Assembly (NCBI GenBank): GCA_020345785.1
Contig: CP070771.1
Span: 5,815,188-5,838,229, forward strand
Direction of reading: 5' to 3'
From: Desulfobacterales bacterium
Lineage (GTDB): Bacteria > Desulfobacterota > Desulfobacteria > Desulfobacterales > JAFDCJ01
Length of the DNA stretch: 23,042 bases
In this document: positions 7,447-15,261 of the stretch, one piece after another
Layout of the letters: each line of letters starts with the position of its first letter
Position numbering within the stretch: the first letter of the stretch is position 1
The notes under the pieces: generated by a model
Told to the model about the DNA's origin: nothing
Database searches by the model: none
What the model saw: only the letters and a program-made list of their open reading frames with translations
Program-made: the position numbers and the translations under genes

Positions 7447-9207
7447 CTACCACAAGACCGGCGGTTTCCAGAGTCCAAAAGCTTTTTTAAGAACAGCAAA
7501 CATTTCACCTTCACTGCAGCCCGCGTCCGCACATTCGACCGCCGGCGGCAAAATGTTGCGCCCGGCGCGGCAGGCTTTTTCCAGATTTGCCAGCGCTTCG
7601 CTGACTTTTCGGCTGTCCCGCGTTTGTCTGAGCCGCTCCAGGCGCTGCTTTTGTCTCTCGGCAACGCCCCGGGGATAACGGAATACATTGATCGAAGGAA
7701 TCTTGTCTGTGGAAAGGTACACATTTTCCCCAATCACCCTGGTCCGGCCGCTTTCAACCAGCTCACGTTCCTGTCGGAAATAATCTGATATTTTTCGATG
7801 GATCCAACCGGTTTTGATGGCAGATACGTAGCCTCCCATGCGTTCGATTTCATCCATCTCGTTCAGGATTTGCCGTTCCATTTCGTCGGTGAGGGCCTCC
7901 ACGTAATATGAGCCGCCCAGCGGATCGGCCACTTGGGTAATACCGGTCTCTTCCTGCAAAATCTGCTGGGTACGCAAAGAGAGCAGTGCCGCCTCCTCGG
8001 TCGGCACCGAGTAAGCCTCGTCAAAGGAGTCTACATGCAGGGACTGCACGCCGCCCAGCACAGCCGCCAGCGCATGGTAGGCAGCCCGCACCACATTGTT
8101 CATAGGCTCCTGGCGGGTCAAAGACACGCCAGAAGTCTGCACATGACAACGCATCCAGTTCGCGCGGGGATCTTCAGCACCGAAACGGTATTTCATGATG
8201 CGGTGCCAGAGTCTGCGCACCGCCCGTATGCGGGCCACCTCCTCAAAGAAGTCATTGCCGATCGACCAGAAAAAAGCCATGCGCCGGCCCAACCACGCCG
8301 GATCGTGCCCCCTCCCCTTCAGCGTTTCCAGGGTTTCAACGGCATTAATCAGAGCCACGGCCATTTCGGTAACAGCAGAGGTTCCAAACTCACGCAAATT
8401 GTAGCCGTTGACGGTCATGAAGTTCCAGAGCGGCACCTTTTGCCGAATGAACTCAATGTTGTCGCACTGGACGCGAAAGCAGTCATCCGGCGGAATGTAT
8501 TCAGGTCCGCTGCGCACGACTTCCTCCAGCGTAATGTCGTTCTGGATGCTCCCTCTCAGTCTGTCCCAGGGAATCCCCCGCCGCTTGGCCAGCGCCAGAA
8601 ACATGGGAAACAGCAAGGCGGAGTTTGAAGGATAGTGAGAAACCAGCGACACGGTAACTTCCTCCAGGGCAATGTCCTTGAACAAAAGATCCATGTCTTC
8701 CACCGAGTCAATGGCCACGCCGGACATACCCACCTGGCCGGTAGAGACCGGATCATCGGAGTCATACATCTGAATCGTGGGGAGGTCAAAAATGATAGAA
8801 ATACCGGTGGCTCCGTGGTCGAGCAGGAATTTGATACGTTCGTTGGTGTCTTCGGGTCCGCCGAAGCCGGCCAGCTGCCGCCGGGTGAATGCCCGACCCC
8901 GATACATGTTGGCATGAATGCCCCGCGTGAAGGGTGGTTCACCGGAGTTTCCCAGATCAAAAACATAATCGAAATCCGGATTGCTCAACGGCGTGTAAAG
9001 CAGATCCCGCGGTGTCTGAGATCCCAGAACCATTTGCGGTGTGGTCTGCCAGTTTGCCAGGTCTTTAGGCTGGACGTTCGCCTGCTGCCACCGGTTAAAG
9101 GCCTGTTTGAGTTCATCCAAGGCCCGGGAGCTGTATAAAGGTGTACGCTTCCGGTCTTTTAAAGCATCTTCCAGTATCTGTCTGGTGGTTTTTGGCCGCT
9201 GTGTCAT
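7447..9207 (-). CDS. Large subunit of a methylmalonyl-CoA mutase-family acyl-CoA mutase, atypical active site
   Basis: TIM-barrel catalytic subunit (586 aa) of an adenosylcobalamin-dependent acyl-CoA carbon-skeleton mutase. Family landmarks are clear: FTRGIHANMYRGRAFTRRQ (residues 93-111), the DLPT and YDSDDP segment (141-153), the GSIQNDI region (219-225), HVQTSG, the VQSLHVDSFDEA region and DPLGGSYYVEALT. By alignment from memory to Propionibacterium MCM, Tyr89 and Arg207 correspond to Tyr102 and Arg232 here. The active-site His244 of SGYHMQEAG is Asn270 in NGYNLREFG (codon AAT at 8398-8400), and the residue before FDLPT is Ile instead of Ala. The substrate is therefore uncertain. ATG 9207 is used although its ribosome binding site is weak. 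No MeaB chaperone or epimerase gene is nearby. Confidence 0.9.
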   Translation of the reverse strand: MTQRPKTTRQILEDALKDRKRTPLYSSRALDELKQAFNRWQQANVQPKDLANWQTTPQMVLGSQTPRDLLYTPLSNPDFDYVFDLGNSGEPPFTRGIHANMYRGRAFTRRQLAGFGGPEDTNERIKFLLDHGATGISIIFDLPTIQMYDSDDPVSTGQVGMSGVAIDSVEDMDLLFKDIALEEVTVSLVSHYPSNSALLFPMFLALAKRRGIPWDRLRGSIQNDITLEEVVRSGPEYIPPDDCFRVQCDNIEFIRQKVPLWNFMTVNGYNLREFGTSAVTEMAVALINAVETLETLKGRGHDPAWLGRRMAFFWSIGNDFFEEVARIRAVRRLWHRIMKYRFGAEDPRANWMRCHVQTSGVSLTRQEPMNNVVRAAYHALAAVLGGVQSLHVDSFDEAYSVPTEEAALLSLRTQQILQEETGITQVADPLGGSYYVEALTDEMERQILNEMDEIERMGGYVSAIKTGWIHRKISDYFRQERELVESGRTRVIGENVYLSTDKIPSINVFRYPRGVAERQKQRLERLRQTRDSRKVSEALANLEKACRAGRNILPPAVECADAGCSEGEMFAVLKKAFGLWKPPVLW

Positions 9208-9586
9208 AGGTAATCGACTTACATGAACGTTAATTTTTTTGAAATAAAAGGCAATCCCGGAATGGTTCTTGACATCCAAGATGGCGGGTCGGGACTTCAA
9301 TCTTTGTCTTGTGCCATAAAAACAAGCGCACATGAGCGCGCAGATTGTAGAAGTTAACTATTGGCATGTCAAGAATGTATTCTCTGAGACGACGACTGTT
9401 CTAAAATATTGCAGGGATTGATTTGAACCTGCTGCCTTGGCAGGTTGTTCCATGAAAATGAACAGGTGAACCGGTAATTAAGATTAGTCATAAAATATAT
9501 ATTACAAAATAATATTTGCTTTATAACGTTGACAATCGAATTAAATTCGTTTAATAATATATATTATTGTATTTAATTCAATTCCG
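9208..9586. promoter_or_regulatory. Divergent intergenic region between the mutase and Lrp/AsnC operons, with hairpin words
   Basis: The 379-bp gap holds the outward promoters. GCAGG at 9411-9415 can pair with CCTGC at 9428-9432. The same segment AACCTGC (9426-9432) can alternatively pair with GCAGGTT (9440-9446). AT-rich dyads close to the regulator gene are listed separately. The mutase-proximal 150 bp shows no recognisable structure beyond an upstream extension of the mutase frame. Confidence 0.4.
9529..9568 (+). promoter_or_regulatory. Promoter and dyad operators before the Lrp/AsnC gene
   Basis: TTGACA at 9529-9534 is spaced 17 nt from TAATAA at 9552-9557. A perfect 13-nt palindrome, CGAATT-A-AATTCG (9537-9549), lies between the -35 and -10, and a perfect 16-nt AT palindrome (9553-9568) covers the -10 and the likely start. 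Lrp/AsnC proteins commonly bind AT-rich dyads in their own promoters, so autoregulation is likely but inferred. Confidence 0.5.
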
Positions 9587-10057
9587 ATGGATGCTTTAGA
9601 CCGCAAAATAATAGGCGCCCTTCAGCAGGACGCAAGAGTCAAAAACGCCGACCTGGCGCGGAAGCTGGGCGTCGCCCCGTCCACCATGCTGGAACGAATT
9701 CGACGACTTGAGGAACGCGGCTTCTTCAGTGGATTCAAGGCTGTCGTCAATCCCGAAAAACTTGGGTTTGGCGTGCAAGCACTGGTCTCTGTCTCTTTGG
9801 GACAGCATTCCACCGAAACCATTCGACCTTTTGAAAAGGCGGTCAAATCCATGCCCAATATCCTGGTCTGCTATCATGTCACCGGCCGTTTCGACTACAT
9901 TCTGCACCTGGTTGCCAAAAACCTTAAGGATCTGGGCCTTCTTGTCAAAGAGCACATTGCATCCATGCCGGGAGTGGGTAAAACAGAAACCTTTCTGGTA
10001 TTCTCCGAAATAAAAAACGACAACGGTTACCCGCTGGACCAGATTGATGGTGAATAA
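9587..10057 (+). CDS. Lrp/AsnC-family transcriptional regulator
   Basis: A 156-aa feast/famine regulator. The N-terminal winged helix-turn-helix (residues 1-60) begins MDALDRKIIGALQQDARV and contains the recognition segment LARKLGVAPSTMLERIRRLE. The C-terminal RAM/AsnC ligand domain (about 65-140) shows alternating strands and the MPNILVCYHVTGRFDYIL element, which lines the effector site in relatives. Length is typical for the family. ATG 9587 is the natural family start although no good Shine-Dalgarno is visible. It is followed after 46 nt by an unknown protein gene and then an aminotransferase on the same strand, so it probably controls an amino-acid-responsive operon including itself. It may also affect the divergent mutase operon. 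Confidence 0.92.
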   Translation: MDALDRKIIGALQQDARVKNADLARKLGVAPSTMLERIRRLEERGFFSGFKAVVNPEKLGFGVQALVSVSLGQHSTETIRPFEKAVKSMPNILVCYHVTGRFDYILHLVAKNLKDLGLLVKEHIASMPGVGKTETFLVFSEIKNDNGYPLDQIDGE

Positions 10058-10103
10058 TTGAAAAATCACCCAACTTTTTCGCCCCATCACAAGGAGTGGA
10101 GTC

Positions 10104-11369
10104 ATGAACGACTTGAGACAAAAATTGAAGATATCTGAAGAGCGACTCAATGAATTAAATGATTTATTAACCGATCCGAACAACGAAACCATCGGCCGGA
10201 TACTTGAGATCATTGAAAAGTATGGCGGCCCCGCAGAGATTAACCGCAAGGCCGCCGAGGCGGGAAAATTTGACAACCTAATGGCTCGCTTAAAGGAGGT
10301 CAATTCTCCTTATGTCGCCGACCTCGAGTGGCTGACCGAGCAGCGCGACAAATGTGCTTTTGTCTCCATGGCCGATTACTACGATCGTGTTTTGGGTGAT
10401 CGGGACGCCGGGTCTAAAGTCAATCGCGAAAATGCGGTGACTTTGGAAATTAGCGCGCTGCAGTTTTTCCCGTGGCTTGTTGCCGAAGCCAGACAGGCCA
10501 TTCAAAAAAAGGAATTGATGCCCTGCCGCTATATCCGCGTCCGCAACATGCGGGAGCAAACCCAGGACAACGGGGACATTCTGGCCACGGCCGCCGCAGT
10601 TCAGCTTATCGGCGCCACGTATGTCGAGACGCTCGACACCAAAGGCACCGATGGCTCCAACATCCATCTCTGCGGCCCGGATACCATCACCGGCTATTTC
10701 GGCGGCATCGGTCAACCAAATGAGCACCCTTTCAAATGGGTGGATGAATACCTCCATTATTACACTACCTACGGTGTGCGCCAGGTGCTGAACATCAATG
10801 CCGGCACCATTCTGGCAGGCTACCTGCTGCACAAACTCGGAGTGGACAACGAGTTCAAGATTTCGGTTTTTATGGGCAATGATAATCCCCTCGCCATCCT
10901 GTGGACGTTGATGGCCGCCCGCCTCTTCGCCCGTGATGACGGCACCACCTCGCTAATCGGCTTTAACTTGTCCAATTCGGCCAATAACTGGACGATCCGG
11001 CAGTCTGCTCGGATCCGCAAGGCTCTGGGGTTGGAAAAGGTGGTGCGTTTCGAGCACCACATCACCGAAACCCAGAAGTCGATCGTCCGCCAGCCTTACA
11101 ACCGGCGCGACGAACTGGTAGAAGTGGCCCGGGAAGTCGCCAACATCGCCGCCAAGCACGAAGGCGGCGACCCGGATATTGACTGCTGCCGTGAGCACCC
11201 CAGTGATATTTTAGACTACTTTATGCCTAAAAAAGAGATTATCGCCAAGGGCTTAATGGATGCCATGCTGCTCAACTACCTCGATAAACACGATGCGCTC
11301 AACCGCACCGCCGAGGCACTGGTAAAGGCCGGTGTCGGTGTCGTATGCGCCTGGCATCTTCATGAATAA
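10104..11369 (+). CDS. Uncharacterised 421-aa protein in an Lrp/aminotransferase operon
   Basis: I do not recognise the family. The protein is soluble, with no signal peptide or membrane helix. A helical N-terminal region (residues 1-80, KISEERLNELNDLL) precedes a mixed alpha/beta body. Distinctive conserved-looking stretches are TKGTDGSNIHLCGPDT, GYFGGIGQPNEHP, VLNINAGTILAGYLLHKLGV, VFMGNDNPLAILWTLMAARL and FEHHITETQ. The Gly/Asn/Asp-rich loops at strand ends suggest an enzyme with a barrel-like fold; this is inference. The start is firm: AAGGAG about 9 nt before ATG 10104. The aminotransferase starts 28 nt after its stop, and the Lrp-type regulator ends 46 nt before it, so a role in amino-acid or 2-oxoacid metabolism is plausible. 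Confidence 0.85.
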   Translation: MNDLRQKLKISEERLNELNDLLTDPNNETIGRILEIIEKYGGPAEINRKAAEAGKFDNLMARLKEVNSPYVADLEWLTEQRDKCAFVSMADYYDRVLGDRDAGSKVNRENAVTLEISALQFFPWLVAEARQAIQKKELMPCRYIRVRNMREQTQDNGDILATAAAVQLIGATYVETLDTKGTDGSNIHLCGPDTITGYFGGIGQPNEHPFKWVDEYLHYYTTYGVRQVLNINAGTILAGYLLHKLGVDNEFKISVFMGNDNPLAILWTLMAARLFARDDGTTSLIGFNLSNSANNWTIRQSARIRKALGLEKVVRFEHHITETQKSIVRQPYNRRDELVEVAREVANIAAKHEGGDPDIDCCREHPSDILDYFMPKKEIIAKGLMDAMLLNYLDKHDALNRTAEALVKAGVGVVCAWHLHE

Positions 11370-11397
11370 GATGCCGCCTGCTTCGAGGAGACTTGAT

Positions 11398-12636
11398 ATG
11401 CGGGAAAATACTCTGCGCCATCTGTACAGTCAGGAGACTTTGAGCGCGCAGCCGTCTGCCATCCGCGACATTTGCGCCCTGGTCGCTCGACCGGAGGTGC
11501 GCTCGCTGGCCGGTGGCTGGCCCGATCCGTCAAAATTTCCAATTGAGTCGATTCGCCTGATCTTTGATAAACTGATGGCTAAATGTGGTGGACAGCTGCT
11601 CCAGTATGGTTCCACCGAGGGCCTGCGAGATTTGAGATTGGCGCTGGCCAAACGGATGGAAAAAGAGGGGCATGTCAATGCCAACCCCGACAATCTTATC
11701 ATAACCCATGGATCCGCCCAGGGAATGCATCTTGCTGCTCAAGTTTTTATAAACAACGGTGATGTGGTTATGGTCGGACTGCCCACTTATTTCGGGGGTC
11801 CCGGTGCGGTGTGTTCGCGGGGGGGCAAAGTTTCAGGGGTACCTGTCGATAAAAATGGATTAAACACGAATCGATTGCAGAAGGAAATTAAGCGGCTGAT
11901 AGCAAACGGTAACTGCGTCAAAGGCGTTTACGTCATTCCTAACTTCCAGAATCCCACCGGCGCAACCCTCAGCCTTAAAAGGCGCCGGCAGCTTATCCGG
12001 TTGGCCGAAGAATACGATTTGATCATTTTTGAGGATGACCCTTACGTCGAACTGCGTTTTGAAGGGCGTCGTCTGCCCTCGCTAAAATCGATAGACACAA
12101 ATGGTCGGGTCATTCATCTGCGCTCTTTATCCAAAACATTCGTACCCGGTATGCGATTGGGCTGGGCCTGTGGGGAACCCGATGTAATTCGCCGGATGGT
12201 GGTGGCCAAACAGTATGCCGATGCGGCCACCAATACACCCGCCCAATACATTTTGCTTGAATTCATTAAAACGGGATTATTGGACCGACAAATTCAAGAC
12301 AACATCAAGTTTTATCGCGCCAAACGAGATTATATGCTTGAACAAATGGACCGTTATTTTCCGCAGGAGGTGTCCTGGAATCGGCCGCAGGGAGGCTTTT
12401 TCGTTTTCGTTCACCTGCCCCCGGATATGGATGCCAGTGAACTATTCCATCAAGCCGTCGGCAGAAACGTGGCTTTTGTAATAGGCCAGCCGTTTTTCGT
12501 GGACGGCAGCGGTCATAACAGCTTTCGCCTGTCTTTTGCACAAGCCGGTATGGCGGATATTAAAATTGCTATCCGCGAAATCGGCAATCTAATCAAGGAC
12601 AGCCTTCCAACCCGCATGGCGAACTATGCTGCCTGA
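11398..12636 (+). CDS. PLP-dependent aminotransferase, class I/II (2-aminoadipate aminotransferase-like)
   Basis: Fold-type I aminotransferase of 412 aa that moves an amino group between an amino acid and a 2-oxoacid. Family marks are AGGWPDPSKFP near the N-terminus, HGSAQGMHLAAQVF, NFQNPTGATLS (Asn-Pro substrate/PLP contact), FEDDPYVELRF (Asp and Tyr contacting PLP) and HLRSLSKTFVPGMRLGW with the Schiff-base Lys. The opening and the GQPFFVDG near the C-terminus resemble the LysN/2-aminoadipate and MocR-like group. Substrate is not determinable. ATG 11398 follows GAGGAG (11385-11390) with 7-nt spacing; an earlier in-frame start at 11332 overlaps the previous gene. It is the third gene of the Lrp-linked operon. 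Confidence 0.93.
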   Translation: MRENTLRHLYSQETLSAQPSAIRDICALVARPEVRSLAGGWPDPSKFPIESIRLIFDKLMAKCGGQLLQYGSTEGLRDLRLALAKRMEKEGHVNANPDNLIITHGSAQGMHLAAQVFINNGDVVMVGLPTYFGGPGAVCSRGGKVSGVPVDKNGLNTNRLQKEIKRLIANGNCVKGVYVIPNFQNPTGATLSLKRRRQLIRLAEEYDLIIFEDDPYVELRFEGRRLPSLKSIDTNGRVIHLRSLSKTFVPGMRLGWACGEPDVIRRMVVAKQYADAATNTPAQYILLEFIKTGLLDRQIQDNIKFYRAKRDYMLEQMDRYFPQEVSWNRPQGGFFVFVHLPPDMDASELFHQAVGRNVAFVIGQPFFVDGSGHNSFRLSFAQAGMADIKIAIREIGNLIKDSLPTRMANYAA

Positions 12637-12861
12637 ATATTGACATAAAGCCGCAATTGCTGTATCAGGATTAGAAGAAAATCAACCGCATTAATATTTA
12701 TGATTGCCCGGCAGAGGTTTAAAAGCCTCAGATCTCTCCAAAGACAAGAGGTACACCATAAATTTAGAGGATGGATGTAGATATGTCATCCTGCTTTCAG
12801 CGGAAAATTTGGGTGTTCGATGAGGTTTTGAAACCACTTATTGATGTTTTATGGTGATACT

Positions 12862-13203
12862 ATGGTTCGCTACCAACATAAAGAAATCGAGGCGATCCTG
12901 AAGCTATTTGAAAAGGAACTTTCGACGTTAAGTCGCCTAAGCAAGATTGAAAAGATGAAAATAAGAAAAAGAGTCGCGAATTCAATTTTGCCGGCTTTGT
13001 CACTGAGCAATTCGGAACCGGACATATTCCTCAACATTGTTGAAAACAAACTTAAGGACGTGTTTGACCTTTTTTTTGATGCCTGGGGGTTCCGAGAGAG
13101 ACTTCATACCCTAATTAAAAGAATTAATAAAAATAAGAGAGCGCTCAAGAAAATCAGAAAGTTGCCGGCTCAGGTTGACATGGATCTGCCTTTCGAGTCA
13201 TAA
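12862..13203 (+). CDS. Small basic helical protein, function unknown
   Basis: A 113-aa Lys/Arg-rich protein, predicted almost wholly helical, with no signal peptide. It has an N-terminal amphipathic stretch (IEAILKLFEKELSTLSRLSK) and a basic helix near the end (LIKRINKNKRALKKIRKLP). No family is recognised. ATG 12862 (MVRYQHKE) is preferred by composition; TTG 12841 and ATG 12844 are in frame and cannot be excluded because no clear Shine-Dalgarno is present. It is convergent with the PilZ gene at 13260. The 225-bp gap from the aminotransferase gene shows only a weak GAGG/CCTC dyad near 12715-12730. Confidence 0.55.
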   Translation: MVRYQHKEIEAILKLFEKELSTLSRLSKIEKMKIRKRVANSILPALSLSNSEPDIFLNIVENKLKDVFDLFFDAWGFRERLHTLIKRINKNKRALKKIRKLPAQVDMDLPFES

Positions 13204-13259
13204 CACATGAAAAATAACCTTTTTGTGTTTTCGCAGCCCGCCTTAAGTCTATTGGAAGA

Positions 13260-13742
13260 TCATTTCTTGGATGTATTTGCGTTGTCGATTCTTCTTCTTT
13301 TCCTACCACGGCGCTCTAAACCCGTTCTGCGATCCAGATCACTCCTGCGCTCACGACCGGATCTTCTTTCAAAGCTCACCCCGACGCCCCTCAAGCAGAT
13401 CCTTACAATCCAGCCACCTACCAGAATATGCTTGCCAGCTTTGCCTCCCGGAACAACAAGTTGAATTCTCGCGCCCAGAGAAAAATTTACATCGGTTTCT
13501 ATAAAAGCGCCTCCGCGGCTGATGTTTACAACCAGGCCTTTAAATTTTATGCCTTTATAAATAAAATAAAACAGCTTGTTGTAAACCCTTCTATTGTATT
13601 TCCTGGAATCTTTCTTATCCAAAAATTCGTTCTGCGGTGAAGTCTGCTCATCTAATTTTACAATTTCAGAACTTTCCAGAAATGAGTCGGAAGAATTTAG
13701 GAAGTTACCGCCATATCCATACCGGAATGAGGAGTCTTTCAA
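13260..13742 (-). CDS. PilZ-domain protein with arginine-repeat C-terminal tail
   Basis: Predicted c-di-GMP effector, 160 aa. The PilZ domain spans about residues 44-125 with both ligand motifs: RxxxR as Arg47-Arg51 (RKYNR) and NxSxxG as Asn73-Gly78 (NISRGG). It closes with GVGVSF. The tail (126-151) is a striking run of RR pairs every six residues (ERRSGRERRSDLDRR). TTG 13742 is the likely start: its TTGA overlaps the TGA of the upstream PilZ gene by four bases, so translational coupling is expected and no independent ribosome binding site is obvious. What the tail binds (nucleic acid, lipid or partner) is unknown. Confidence 0.8.
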   Translation of the reverse strand: MKDSSFRYGYGGNFLNSSDSFLESSEIVKLDEQTSPQNEFLDKKDSRKYNRRVYNKLFYFIYKGIKFKGLVVNISRGGAFIETDVNFSLGARIQLVVPGGKAGKHILVGGWIVRICLRGVGVSFERRSGRERRSDLDRRTGLERRGRKRRRIDNANTSKK

Positions 13743-13996
13743 TTTCTTTTGCCATATAATTCTTTAACCTCGAAAAGAAGCTGCGTGTCGTGGTCGGCGG
13801 ATTCGGTGGGAGTTACTAGCCCGACAAATACCTCCTCTCCGGGATAGATAGCTTCGTCAGATTCAAAATACAAGCCACCTCTGCTGAAATTAAAAATTTT
13901 ACCGGGGTGAATAATGTCATCCGATGAAACATCATGCGATATAAAAGCCTCATACTTGAAGCGTTTATGATTCCTGCGCTCATCGTTCAACTTCAA
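13739..13996 (-). CDS. Small PilZ-domain protein
   Basis: Stand-alone PilZ domain, about 85 aa, probably a c-di-GMP-binding adaptor. The RxxxR motif (RNHKR, residues 8-12) and NxSxxG motif (NFSRGG, 36-41) are intact, and strand-rich sequence follows (LYFESDEAIYPGEEVFVGLV). TTG at 13996 is preferred because AGAGG lies 6 nt upstream; TTG 14035 would add 13 residues without a visible ribosome binding site. The gene overlaps the next PilZ gene by four bases, which makes a two-gene unit. No sigma-54-type site was found in the 150 bp upstream. Confidence 0.77.
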   Translation of the reverse strand: MKLNDERRNHKRFKYEAFISHDVSSDDIIHPGKIFNFSRGGLYFESDEAIYPGEEVFVGLVTPTESADHDTQLLFEVKELYGKRN

Positions 13997-14142
13997 AATT
14001 TGCCTCTTGGAACCCTTGATGCAAAATGCCACCAAGAAAAACGAATATGCCGAAGTTGAGTTTTGAGAGCGGCTAAATCATGCATTATTGTCTGACAATT
14101 TCTTTTCATAGCCTGATTGCTGGTAATGAATAAATTGCACTC

Positions 14143-14826
14143 TTAAAATTTGAATGGTCGATTCTCAGGCTCCTTGCGTCTTGCCAAAGATGCCGGAAGT
14201 TCTTTTCTCCTAAGATCATCAAGTTCCTTTTTCACCAGCGTGAACATTTTTTCAACCGTAGAATTTATCCTACGGACCGTATCGAGCTCCGCAGTAATTT
14301 CCGGAGAACTTTGCTTGACACGGGCCCCCTTCATTTTTTTTAGAATGTCTTCAGATAAGATTTCAAACCCGGTCGGGGCATTCAAAATTGCATCCGTCAG
14401 GAGCGGATTGCTGCCGTCGAACAGCGTGTCACCAAAAATAGTCAGAATCTGCGCCTCTGTCATGCCTGCCAGTCTTTCACGAACTTCTCTCTCCCGCAGA
14501 AATTTCAACACAGGCTCATCTTCTTTCAGCAGCGCAGCCGGTAGCTTCGACTTTAACGTTTCACTTAAAGCCGAATAAATTCTTTTGGCCTTTATAGCTT
14601 CAAATTTTCTTCCGGCCTGTTCAATCACTCCTCGCCTTGCGTTTTTTCGACCTCTTTCATCAAGGTCAGAATTTGCTTCTATCGCGGTTAACTCGTTGTC
14701 AATGAAGTCATTTAGATTAACAATATCATCGAATGCTTGTTCTACGGCAGCCACGGACTCCACTGGAAACTTTTGCTGAGCGTCTTTTAAAATTCGGCGC
14801 AACCTCGATAGTACTTGTTCCAGCAT
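14143..14826 (-). CDS. Helical hypothetical protein
   Basis: A 227-aa charged, mainly helical protein of unknown family with no signal peptide or membrane helix. It opens with an amphipathic helix (LEQVLSRLRRILKDAQQKF) and ends in a coiled-coil-like stretch (VEKMFTLVKKELDDLRRKEL). A middle segment TEAQILTIFGDTLFDG is less charged. ATG 14826 is preceded by AAAGGGA, about 10 nt away. Overlapping frames on the + strand at 14150-14578 and 14585-14779 are Ser/Phe-rich shadows. It lies alone upstream of the PilZ pair on the same strand, separated by about 150 bp. A scaffold or coiled-coil adaptor role is possible but not shown. Confidence 0.75.
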   Translation of the reverse strand: MLEQVLSRLRRILKDAQQKFPVESVAAVEQAFDDIVNLNDFIDNELTAIEANSDLDERGRKNARRGVIEQAGRKFEAIKAKRIYSALSETLKSKLPAALLKEDEPVLKFLREREVRERLAGMTEAQILTIFGDTLFDGSNPLLTDAILNAPTGFEILSEDILKKMKGARVKQSSPEITAELDTVRRINSTVEKMFTLVKKELDDLRRKELPASLARRKEPENRPFKF

Positions 14827-15261
14827 GGATTGTTGTTCCCTTTATGAACCGCAAAGCAAGCAGGGCACTTCTGTGGATTCGTTTTTCCCCGGTGGATCCG
14901 CCCATCAAATTCAACGACAATTCTTCGATCGTCTAGATCCGGTAGTCTGACAGGTGAACCAAATCCATGATGTCATGTGCAAAATCTATGCAAAATTAAT
15001 TTGAAACTGGTCTTTTAGGCGGGTAGTCATATGCTTGCAGGGGATGAGGCGCTTTGGGGATGGCTTTTGTGCTTGACTGAGGTAATTTTCTTGCAATTTA
15101 AAAATGTTAAAAAATTCAACTGTTTGATCATCAAGCGCAAACCCCGGCAGCCTGACTGAAAAACAGGTTGACCTCAGGCTCGATTTAAAAGCGTTCGGTT
15201 GAAATAATCAGTCGGACTTCAGGATGGTAAGAAAAGGAATGGATAATTTCTATTTACCTGA
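14827..15261. other. Intergenic region without a supported gene
   Basis: The 435 bp between two - strand genes contain no frame with a ribosome binding site. One - strand match to the sigma-54 pattern occurs at 14993-14978 (TTGCATAGATTTTGCA; first G of the GG missing), about 150 nt before the 14826 start. It is weaker and further away than the others in this region. CCTG and CAGG words near 15150-15168 could form a small hairpin. Confidence 0.4.

Noticed and set aside
9411..9446. tRNA T-arm-like sequence GGTTCAAATC on the - strand
   Set aside because: The loop is too long (12 nt between the paired stems) and no acceptor, D or anticodon arm can be built around it.
13207..13640. + strand frames opposite the PilZ gene at 13260
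   Set aside because: Arg/Leu/Ser-rich shadows of the arginine-repeat tail; the PilZ motifs on the - strand are decisive.
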